64,000 nucleotides of DNA, taken from assembly GCF_000381265.1 (NCBI RefSeq), contig NZ_KB906258.1, positions 124,001 to 188,000 of the forward strand, written 5' to 3'. Numbering within the stretch: position 1 is the stretch's first letter; every line of letters starts with the position of its first letter. Of this stretch, positions 37,589-47,291 are shown one piece after another. The position numbers and the translations under genes were made by a program. The notes beneath the pieces are model-generated. The model saw only the letters and a program-made list of their open reading frames with translations. It was not told the DNA's origin and did no database searches. This DNA is from Curvibacter lanceolatus ATCC 14669. GTDB lineage: Bacteria; Pseudomonadota; Gammaproteobacteria; Burkholderiales; Burkholderiaceae_C.

Positions 37589-39167
37589 GGCTCACCTCCG
37601 CTGCGGCACCCTGGGCCTGGTCCAGTTCGGCCAGGTGGGCCTGCACGTCTTCATTCCAGAGTCCACTCATCCATTCGCCTATCTTTTCCACCGTGGCCTG
37701 GGTGCGCGCCACCGAGGGCGACAGACGGCCCTTGGCGATCACATGCAGCCGGTCACTGATCTCGAACAATTCATCGAGCTCTTCGCTCACCACCAGCACC
37801 GCGCAGCCCGCATCGCGCAGGGCCAGGATCTCGCCGCGGATCTGGGCCGCCGCGCCCACGTCCACCCCCCAGGTGGGTTGCGAGACGATCAGCAGCCGGG
37901 GCTTGGCGTCGATCTCGCGGCCCACGATGAACTTCTGCAGATTGCCACCCGACAGCGACTTGGCCGCCGCCTGGGGCCCACCGGCCTTCACGTTGAAGCG
38001 GCGGATGATGTCGGCCGCCTGCACCTCCAGCGCGCCCAGCTTGAGCCAGCCGCCCCCGCCCACCGCCTCGTCACGGGTCAGCAGCAGGTTGTGCGCCAGG
38101 CCCATGGTGGGCACCGCCCCGCGGCCCAGGCGCTCTTCGGGCACGAAATGCAGGCCCAGGGCACGGCGCCGCTGCGGCGGCAACTGACCGGCCGCCTGGC
38201 CGGCCACGCTGATGGCCGCCGGCGCGGCGCGCGTGTCTTCGCCCGACAGGGCGTACAGCAGCTCCTGCTGGCCGTTGCCCGAGACGCCGGCAATGCCGAC
38301 CACCTCGCCGGCGCGCACCTCCAGGTTCACGTCGATCAGGTCGACACCGAACTGGTCCAGGCGCGGCAGCGACAGGCTGGACACGCCCAGCACCGTGGCG
38401 CCCAGCTTGGCCGGCCGGTGTTCGAGGGCCGGCGGCTCGGCACCGATCATCAGGCGCGACAGCGAGGCATTCGATTCTTCGGCCGGGTTGCAGACGCCGG
38501 TCACCTTGCCGCCCCGCAGCACGGTGCAGGCGGTGCAGAGTTCACGGATCTCGTGCAGCTTGTGGCTGATGTAGAGGATGCTGCAGCCCTCGGCCGCCAA
38601 CTTCTTCAGCACCACGAACAGCTTTTCGACCGCCTGCGGGGTCAGCACCGAGGTGGGCTCGTCCAGGATCAGCAGCTTCGGGTCGGTCAGCAGGGCGCGG
38701 ATGATCTCCACCCGCTGCATCTCGCCCACCGACAGGGTGTGCACCGGGCGGCTGGGGTCGATGTCCAGCCCATATTCAGAGGCCTTCTGGGTGATGCGGC
38801 GCGTCACCTCGGCCAGCTTGAAGTGCTTGTCCAGGCCCAGCCACACGTTTTCGGCCACGGTCAGGGTGTCGAACAGGCTGAAATGCTGGAACACCATGCT
38901 GATGCCCAGGGCCCGCGCCTCCTGCGGGTTGCGCACGTTCACGGGCTGCCCATTGAACAGCACCGTGCCCTCGTCGGGCTTGACCGAGCCGTAGATGATC
39001 TTCATCAGGGTGGACTTGCCGGCGCCGTTCTCGCCCAGCACGGCATGGGTTTCGCCGGGCTGCACGGTCAGTGAGACCCCGCTGTTGGCCACCACCGAGG
39101 GGTAGCGCTTGGTGATGCCCTGCAGCACCAGGCGGGCGCTGGGCGGGGGTGAAGCGTGCGTGTTCAT
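37575..39167 (-). CDS. ABC transporter ATP-binding protein with two nucleotide-binding domains (BMP type)
   Basis: 530-residue duplicated ATPase. The first domain has Walker A GENGAGKST at residues 45-53, signature LSVGEMQRVEI and Walker B LLILDEPTSVLTP. The second has a degenerate P-loop (GVSGNGQQE), signature LSGGNLQKFIV and Walker B-like LLIVSQPTWGVDVG, the normal asymmetry of sugar/nucleoside ABC ATPases (RbsA, YufO). I start at 39165-39167 (MNTHASPPPSARLVLQGITK); the open frame runs further up without similarity. First gene of the transporter operon, 58 bp after the LysR gene on the same strand. Confidence 0.94.
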   Translation of the reverse strand: MNTHASPPPSARLVLQGITKRYPSVVANSGVSLTVQPGETHAVLGENGAGKSTLMKIIYGSVKPDEGTVLFNGQPVNVRNPQEARALGISMVFQHFSLFDTLTVAENVWLGLDKHFKLAEVTRRITQKASEYGLDIDPSRPVHTLSVGEMQRVEIIRALLTDPKLLILDEPTSVLTPQAVEKLFVVLKKLAAEGCSILYISHKLHEIRELCTACTVLRGGKVTGVCNPAEESNASLSRLMIGAEPPALEHRPAKLGATVLGVSSLSLPRLDQFGVDLIDVNLEVRAGEVVGIAGVSGNGQQELLYALSGEDTRAAPAAISVAGQAAGQLPPQRRRALGLHFVPEERLGRGAVPTMGLAHNLLLTRDEAVGGGGWLKLGALEVQAADIIRRFNVKAGGPQAAAKSLSGGNLQKFIVGREIDAKPRLLIVSQPTWGVDVGAAAQIRGEILALRDAGCAVLVVSEELDELFEISDRLHVIAKGRLSPSVARTQATVEKIGEWMSGLWNEDVQAHLAELDQAQGAAAEVSHVQA

Positions 39168-39225
39168 GCCGCGGATTTTCTCAAAGTTTGGCGGGTCACA
39201 AGGGGCTCCTGTGGGGGATCTGTTG

Positions 39226-40188
39226 CTACTCTTTTCGAAGCGAGGCGGCGACCGACTTGACCCGGTCGCGCAGCCAGGCCGCCGCCACCGAGGTGTGCGT
39301 GCGCTCGTGCCAGAGCTGGTAATACATGAGCCGCGGAAAGGCCACCGGGCAGGGCAGGATGCGCAGCGGGTAGCGGTCCACAAAGCGCTCGCAGAACTGC
39401 CGGCCCGTGGTCAGCACCAGCAGGCTGGAGGCCACCATGGCCGGGATCAGGCTGAAATGCGCGCAGCGCGCCGTGATCTGCCGCTGGACACCCAGCGTGT
39501 CGAGGTGATCGTCGATCACACCCCGTGCACCGGGGTGGGTGGGCGTGGGGGCGATGTGTTCGGAGGCCAGCCAGGCGGCCTGGTCCCAACCCCGGCGCAC
39601 CGCCGGGTGCTCGGCCGCCACCAGGCACACCACCTCGTCGCCGAACAGGCGCCCCATGTGCAGGTCGTCGGGCGGTTTGGGCCAGTTGCCGATCACCACA
39701 TCGAGCTGGCCCTGGGCCAGGTGGGCGTGGTAGTGCGTGTCGGCCGACAGCGGGTGGATCTCGATCTGGCAGAACGGGGCCTGCACCTTGATCTGCGACA
39801 CCAGCTGGGGCAGGAACAGCGGGTCGAGGTAATCGCTCGCCGCCACCCGGAAGGTGTTGCTGGCGGTGCGCGGGTCAAAGCCACGCACATCGGTGAACAG
39901 CACCTCGGCCGCCCGCAGGATGCTGGCCGCCGGCTCGACCATGCGCAGGCCGGCGTCGGTGGGCGTCATGCCCGAACCCGAGCGCACCAGCAGCGGATCG
40001 TCGGCCAGATCACGCAGGCGCTTCAGCGCCGCCGAGACGGCGGGCTGGTGCATGCCCAGGCGGATGGCGGCGCGAGAAACGCTGCGTTCGGTTAACACGG
40101 TGTGCAAGACCCTTATCAAGTGGAGGTCTATCTTGTCGAAAAGGGCTTGGTCTCTCATAGCAGGGGCTGCATTCTTGTCATACGTCAA
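39226..40188 (-). CDS. LysR-type regulator, likely for the purine transport/xanthine dehydrogenase genes
   Basis: 320-residue regulator with HTH DLHLIRVLHTVLTERSVSRA then HQPAVSAALKRLRDL, and a substrate-binding domain from about residue 100 (TFRVAASDYLDPLFLPQLVS). The frame opens at 40188; an ATG 30 nt downstream (MRDQALFDKIDLH) is an equally plausible start because neither has a clear ribosome-binding site. It sits between the transporter operon (same strand) and the divergent xdhA, so it could control both arms. The ligand is unknown; a purine or catabolite is the natural guess. Confidence 0.9.
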   Translation of the reverse strand: MTYDKNAAPAMRDQALFDKIDLHLIRVLHTVLTERSVSRAAIRLGMHQPAVSAALKRLRDLADDPLLVRSGSGMTPTDAGLRMVEPAASILRAAEVLFTDVRGFDPRTASNTFRVAASDYLDPLFLPQLVSQIKVQAPFCQIEIHPLSADTHYHAHLAQGQLDVVIGNWPKPPDDLHMGRLFGDEVVCLVAAEHPAVRRGWDQAAWLASEHIAPTPTHPGARGVIDDHLDTLGVQRQITARCAHFSLIPAMVASSLLVLTTGRQFCERFVDRYPLRILPCPVAFPRLMYYQLWHERTHTSVAAAWLRDRVKSVAASLRKE

Positions 40189-40295
40189 CGCTTATGCTGG
40201 CGACCATGGCTCGCCCTACCCTCTGAACCAGACGGCAGTCATCCAAGGGATTTCCCCAGGCTGCCAAACACCACTCCAGGGATCACACACCACCC

Positions 40296-41911
<1,616 letters not shown>

Positions 41912-41915
<4 letters not shown>

Positions 41916-44230
41916 ACGCCAGCACCAGCCCCCACCAACCCCAGACACTGGCCGCAGGCCGCTCCCAGCAACACGAAAGCGCCGCCGCCCAGGTGGCCGG
42001 TGCCGCCACCTACATCGATGACCTGCCCGAGGTGCGCGGCACCCTGCACGCCGCGCCCATCCTCTCGCCCGTGGCCCATGGCCGCCTGCGCGGGCTGGAC
42101 ACCCGCGCCGCCCTGGCCGTGCCCGGCGTGCGCGATGTGATCGTGTCGGCCGATGTGCCCGGCGACAAGCTGCTGGCCGCCTTTGCCCACGACGAGCCGG
42201 TGTTCGCCTTCGACACCGTGCAGCACGTGGGCCAGGTGCTGGGCCTGGTGGTGGCCGACAGTGTGATGGCCGCCCGCCGTGCCGCCCGTCTGGTGAAGGC
42301 CGACATCGAAGCCCTGCCCGCGGTGCTGACGCCGCGCGCCGCGCACGCGGCCCAGAGCTATGTGCTGCCCCCGGTCACGGTGCGCCGCGGCGAGCCCGAG
42401 GCCGCGCTGCAAGGCGCCCTGCACACCCTGAGCGGCAGCCTTGAGGTGGGCGGTCAGGAGCACTTCTACCTCGAAGGCCAGATCGCCTACGCCCTGCCGC
42501 TGGAGCAACACCAGTGGTGGATCTACTCCAGCACCCAGCACCCCGGCGAGGTGCAGCACTGGGTGGCCCACGCCCTGGGCCTGGCCAACCACGATGTGCG
42601 GGTCGAGTGCCGGCGCATGGGTGGGGGCTTTGGCGGCAAGGAGACCCAGGCCGGCCACCTGGCGGTGTGGGCCGCGGTGGCCGCGCACAAGCTGAAACGC
42701 CCGGTCAAGCTGCGCCTGGACCGCGACGACGACTTCATGGTCACCGGCAAGCGCCACCCCTTTGCCTACGACTACACGGTGGGCTTTGACGAACGCGGGC
42801 GCCTGAGCGGCCTCCAGTTGCAGATGCTGGCCAACTGCGGCTTCAGCGCCGACCTCAGCGGTCCGGTGGCCGACCGCGCCATCTTCCATGCCGACAACGC
42901 CTACTTTCTCGAAGACGTCGAGATCGTCTCGTACCGCTGCAAGACCCACACCCAGAGCCACACCGCGTTCCGCGGCTTCGGCGGGCCGCAGGGCGTGATC
43001 GTGATCGAGAGCATCCTGGGCGACATTGCCCGCCACCTGGGGCTGGACCCGCTGGATGTGCGCCGCGCCAACCTGTATGGCATCGACGATCGCAACGTCA
43101 CCCACTACCAGATGACGGTGGAGGACAACATCCTCGAGCCCCTGCTGAGCCGCCTGGAGCAGACCTCTGGCTACCGCGAGCGCCGCCAGGCCATCGAGGC
43201 CTGGAACGCCCGCGAGCCGGTGCTCAAGCGCGGGCTGGCCATCACGCCGGTGAAGTTCGGCATCTCCTTCACCGCCACCCTGTTCAACCAGGCCGGCGCC
43301 CTGGTGCATGTGTACACCGACGGCAGCGTGCTGGTGAACCACGGTGGCACCGAAATGGGGCAAGGCCTGCACACCAAAGTGGCGCAGATCGTGGCCGACG
43401 AACTGGGCGTGCGTTTCGAGACGGTGCGGGTCAGCGCCAGCGACACCGCCAAGGTGCCCAATGCCAGCGCCACCGCGGCCAGCAGCGGCACCGATCTGAA
43501 CGGCCGGGCCGCCCAGTTTGCCGCCCGCCATGTGCGCGACAACCTGGCCAGCTTTGTCTGCGGGCTGGATGGCTGCGGCGCGGGCGCCATCCGCTTTGTC
43601 GACGGCCAGGTGATCTCGCCGGTGGCCACGCGGCGCTTCGAAGACGTGGTGCAGATGGCCTACGCCAACCGCATCCAGCTGTGGAGTGACGGCTTCTACC
43701 GCACGCCCAAGATCCATTACGACAAGACCACGCTCACCGGGCGCCCCTTCTATTACTTCAGCTACGGCGCCGCCTGCACCGAGGTGGCCATCGACACCCT
43801 GACCGGCGAGAGCCGGGTGCTGAAGGTGGACATCCTGCACGACGTGGGCCACAGCATCAACCCGGCCATCGACATCGGCCAGATCGAGGGCGGCTTCGTG
43901 CAGGGCATGGGCTGGCTGACCACCGAAGAGCTGGTCTGGAACGACAAGGGCCACCTGGCCACCCACGCGCCCAGCACCTACAAGATCCCGGCCACCGGTG
44001 ACATCCCGGCGCATTTCAAGGTGGATCTGTGGCCCGAGCCCAACCGCGAGGACAGCGTGCTGGGCAGCAAGGCGGTGGGCGAGCCCCCGTTCATGCTGGC
44101 CATCAGCGTGTTCGAAGCCTTGAAGGACGCCCTGGCCCAGGCGCGCAGCCTGGCGGGCCGCCCGGGCCCGGTGCAACTCGAGGCCCCGGCCACGGCGGAG
44201 CATGTGCTGCAGGCGCTGAACCTGCCCTGA
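41912..44230 (+). CDS. xdhB: xanthine dehydrogenase large (molybdopterin) subunit
   Basis: 772-residue catalytic subunit. Molybdenum-cofactor contacts are seen in GGQEHFYLEGQIAY, GGGFGGKETQAG, TAFRGFGGPQGV and GGTEMGQGLHTKVAQI, and the catalytic glutamate in KAVGEPPFMLAISVF near the C-terminus. I start at the ATG at 41912, directly behind AAGGAGG; the open frame extends 119 codons further upstream inside xdhA in another frame but is not coding. The maturation chaperone gene xdhC, commonly next in line, is not found; a GGDEF gene on the other strand follows instead. Confidence 0.96.
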
Positions 44231-44262
44231 AGCCGGCGATGAAGTGACGGCAGAGCGGGCCT

Positions 44263-46362
44263 TCAGCCGCCCGCCAGCGGCAGCGCGGCCCGCGTGACCA
44301 CCACCTGGTTGCGCCCGCCGCGCTTGGCCTGGTAGCAGGCCATGTCGGCCGCATGCAGCACCGCGGCCACGTCGGGGTAAGGGTGGTGCTGAGGGCCCAG
44401 CTCGATCAGGCCGATGCTGCAGCCGATGGCATGGGCCTGGGTGCCCTGCTCGATCGGCAGGGCGATCGGCAAGGCTTCAATGTGGCTGCGCAAGGCCTCG
44501 GCGATCTGGCTGGCGCGCTCCAGCGAGCAGCCCGGCAGCAGCAGCGCAAACTCATCCCCGCCCAGACGCCCCACCGTGTCGGTCTGGCGCACCAGGCCCT
44601 CCATGACCCGGGCCACCTGGCGCAGCACCTGGTCGCCCGCGGCGTGGCCGGCCTGGTCATTGACGGCCTTGAAGTGGTCCAGGTCGACAAACAGCACACA
44701 GCCCCCAGCCTCAGCCACCTCACCCGCCTCGTCTCGCGACAGGGCCGCGGGGCCGGCCTGAACTCGATGCTGCAACTGCAGCAGCAGCCGGTGCTCCAGC
44801 TCGCGCCGATTGACCAGACCGGTCAGGCTGTCGTGGCTGGCGCTCCAGGACAAGGCGCGGCGCGCCTCGCGCTCGGCGGTGATGTCGTCAAAGATCCAGA
44901 TCGTGCCGCCCTCGGGGTCACCCGGCACCACGCCGCGGCCCAACATGTGCACCCAGAAATCGTGGCCGTCCTTGCGCCGGAACACCAGCTCGCCGTCAAA
45001 AAAGCCCTGGCTGCCGAACTGTTCGCGCACCTGGCGGCCCAGTTCCTCGTAGGCGGCATCGCTGGGGTAGAGCAGGCGGGCCGGCTGGCCATGCAGTTCG
45101 CCGGGGCCATAGCCCATCATGGCGCTGGCCCGGTGGCTCAACAGCTCCAGCGTGCGGTGACGCGTCACCACAATGCCCACCGAAGCGTGCTCCAGGATGG
45201 CCTGCAGCTGCCCCACCATCACGCGCAGGCTTTGCTGTTCGCGCTCTTGCGCCATGGCCACCTGGCGCAACATGGACACCAGTTCCCCCAGCTCCCCGCC
45301 CACCTGCGGCCAGTTGCTCTTGGCCGGCAGCGAGCGGTCCAGCACCTGGTGCATGCGCTGCAGCACCTCACTGATCGGCCGTGTCAGCCACAGAATCAGC
45401 CAGCCGCCCAACGCGGCGCACACCAGGGCCACGCCAGCGGTCAACCACCAGGCCCAGCGCCCCACCTCCTGGTAGGGTGCCAGGGCTTGCTGCAGTGGCG
45501 TGACGCGGGCCACACCCCACGGGGCCACCGACAGGCCGGCCAGGCTGCTCAGGTGGTAGGCACCCTGTTGGCCCAGCGCCTCGGGGGCCATGCCGCTGCC
45601 CTGCGTTTTCCAACGTGGCAACAGCTCTGCCAGGCCCGGTTCGTCATGGGCCTGCCCCAACAGGCGTGAAGGGCTGGGGTGGGACAGCAACACCCCTTGC
45701 GCATTGAAGACCATCACCGCCACCCCCTCCAGCGAGGCACGGGTGAGCTGGGGCGGCAGAAGCTGGGAGGAATACAGAGACACGCCCCCCACCAACACCG
45801 CCTGGATCTGGCCACTGCTGCTTTTCAAAGGCTGTGCCAGCAGGACCAACGGCTTTTCGTCAGGCCAGCGCCCCACGGGGGCCCACACATGGGCCTGCCC
45901 ATCGGCCAGCGATTGCAGACGGACCTGCTCCACCGCCGTGTCCAGCGAGTCGGGCAACGCTGCGGCTTTCGCATGGCGCAACACCGGCACCCCATCGGCG
46001 CGGGCCAGATCCAGAAAATCGAAGACAGGAAAGGCCTGGCGCTGTTGCGCCCAGAGCGTGGGCAGACTGGTGGGGTGCTGCAGCCGTTCAAGACTCACCT
46101 CCTGACCCAGTTGGACCAGCAGGGCCTCGATGTTCTGCAATCGGGCATCGAGCAGAGCGGCCAGCAACTGCACCTCCTGAGCCTGCTGGCGGCTGGCGCT
46201 GCCCAGGGCCTCGTGCTCACTGGCCTGGAGGATGAAGAAGACCGACACCGCGCTGGCCAGCCAGCCCGACAGCACGGCCACCACCACCACCCGCAGCTTG
46301 AGCGTGTCGGTGGCCCGATGCAGCCCTGCGCCCAGGCGCCGCGCCCAGCGTGTCCATGTCAC
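44263..46362 (-). CDS. sensor diguanylate cyclase (periplasmic sensor, HAMP-like, PAS, GGDEF)
   Basis: 699-residue membrane protein. TM1 (about residues 24-46) and TM2 (about 305-330) enclose a roughly 260-residue periplasmic Cache-like sensor. A HAMP-like linker (ITRPISEVLQRMHQVLDRSL region) is followed by a PAS/PAC domain (VGIVVTRHRTLELLSHRASA...IWIFDDITAE) and a GGDEF domain with intact RLGGDEF and an RxxD inhibitory site (RQTD) five residues before it. It is therefore expected to make c-di-GMP with product inhibition. Start is uncertain: I choose the GTG at 46360-46362 because GGAGG lies 9 nt before it; a TTG at 46416 gives the longest frame. Confidence 0.88.
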   Translation of the reverse strand: MTWTRWARRLGAGLHRATDTLKLRVVVVAVLSGWLASAVSVFFILQASEHEALGSASRQQAQEVQLLAALLDARLQNIEALLVQLGQEVSLERLQHPTSLPTLWAQQRQAFPVFDFLDLARADGVPVLRHAKAAALPDSLDTAVEQVRLQSLADGQAHVWAPVGRWPDEKPLVLLAQPLKSSSGQIQAVLVGGVSLYSSQLLPPQLTRASLEGVAVMVFNAQGVLLSHPSPSRLLGQAHDEPGLAELLPRWKTQGSGMAPEALGQQGAYHLSSLAGLSVAPWGVARVTPLQQALAPYQEVGRWAWWLTAGVALVCAALGGWLILWLTRPISEVLQRMHQVLDRSLPAKSNWPQVGGELGELVSMLRQVAMAQEREQQSLRVMVGQLQAILEHASVGIVVTRHRTLELLSHRASAMMGYGPGELHGQPARLLYPSDAAYEELGRQVREQFGSQGFFDGELVFRRKDGHDFWVHMLGRGVVPGDPEGGTIWIFDDITAEREARRALSWSASHDSLTGLVNRRELEHRLLLQLQHRVQAGPAALSRDEAGEVAEAGGCVLFVDLDHFKAVNDQAGHAAGDQVLRQVARVMEGLVRQTDTVGRLGGDEFALLLPGCSLERASQIAEALRSHIEALPIALPIEQGTQAHAIGCSIGLIELGPQHHPYPDVAAVLHAADMACYQAKRGGRNQVVVTRAALPLAGG

Positions 46363-46548
46363 AGCCGCAGGCCTCCAGCCACAGCAGCGCCTGTCTTGAC
46401 ACACACCCAGCAGCAATCAGGACGAGACACCGGCAAAAAGCACTTCCGCATTTGTAACAATGCGCTGACTATAAGGAGTTGCGCCCGGCACAACCAGACG
46501 CTCTAGGGACAACCCCTAGCGGCGGCCCGAACCCGGGCCGGGGCCGCC

Positions 46549-47172
46549 TCAGCCGCCGGCCAGGCTTTGCAGACCGCTGGGGTCGAGCAAGGTGAGGTTG
46601 CGCCCGGAGCCCGCGATCAGGCTGCGCTCACGCAGGTGGCGCAACACGCGCGACAGGGTTTCGGGGGCGATGCCCAGTTCGGCGGCGATCAGGCGCTTGC
46701 GCTGGTTCAGCAGCACGTTCACCACGCCCTGGCTGGCCTGCTCGGCATGGTTGAGCAGCCAGCGGGCGCAGCGCGCCTCGGCGTCCATGGCCAGGCGGCT
46801 CACGGCCAGTTCGGTCTGCTGGCGCTGGGAGCGCGACACATCCTGCAGCAGCTTGCGGGCCGGCGGCGCCAGGGTGGCCAGCGTGCGTTGAAAGGCTGGC
46901 AGCGGCATGCGGCGCACGATGACGGGGGTGTCGCTCATGGCGTCCACCACCTCGGGCAGGCCGAGCACAGCGGAGGCGGCCTCCAGCCAGAACGGCCCTT
47001 CGACCACGCCCAGCTGATGGCTCATTTCGGTGCCGTCGTACAGGCCGAGCACCACACGACCCGAATCGATGAAGTGCACCCAGGGTGAGGTGGTCTGGCG
47101 CGCGAGCAAGACCTGACCCGGGGGGACAACCTCGTGTTCGAGGGACAAACCGAAATACTCAGAGGGCAACAT
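46549..47172 (-). CDS. Crp/Fnr family transcriptional regulator
   Basis: 207-residue regulator with a cyclic-nucleotide-binding-like domain (about 10-115) and a C-terminal winged HTH. The recognition helix reads AAELGIAPETLSRVLRHL, with the E-x-x-S-R pattern that in Fnr contacts TTGAT half sites. The N-terminal cysteines of oxygen-sensing Fnr are absent, so a different signal (for example NO/haem as in Dnr, or none) must apply. A TTGA-N6-TCAA box lies 36 bp before its own start, suggesting autoregulation. Neighbouring genes on this strand are the GMC-AKR fusion upstream and the diguanylate cyclase downstream. Confidence 0.9.
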   Translation of the reverse strand: MLPSEYFGLSLEHEVVPPGQVLLARQTTSPWVHFIDSGRVVLGLYDGTEMSHQLGVVEGPFWLEAASAVLGLPEVVDAMSDTPVIVRRMPLPAFQRTLATLAPPARKLLQDVSRSQRQQTELAVSRLAMDAEARCARWLLNHAEQASQGVVNVLLNQRKRLIAAELGIAPETLSRVLRHLRERSLIAGSGRNLTLLDPSGLQSLAGG

Positions 47173-47207
47173 GGAAGCGACTTTGCCCGACCCGCCAGCG
47201 CCCGATA

Positions 47208-47221
47208 TTGAGGCATGTCAA
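47208..47221. promoter_or_regulatory. candidate Fnr-type box upstream of the Crp/Fnr gene
   Basis: TTGAGGCATGTCAA has perfect TTGA/TCAA arms with 6 bp between, differing from TTGATNNNNATCAA only at the two inner positions. It is 36-49 bp upstream of the regulator start codon, a location compatible with autoregulation. Confidence 0.6.
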
Positions 47222-47291
47222 AGGGCCTGACTGCGCCGCAGCCCGCCGTCACACGGTCTTGACCCGACCCCATGTCGCGCGAGGCGCGGGC

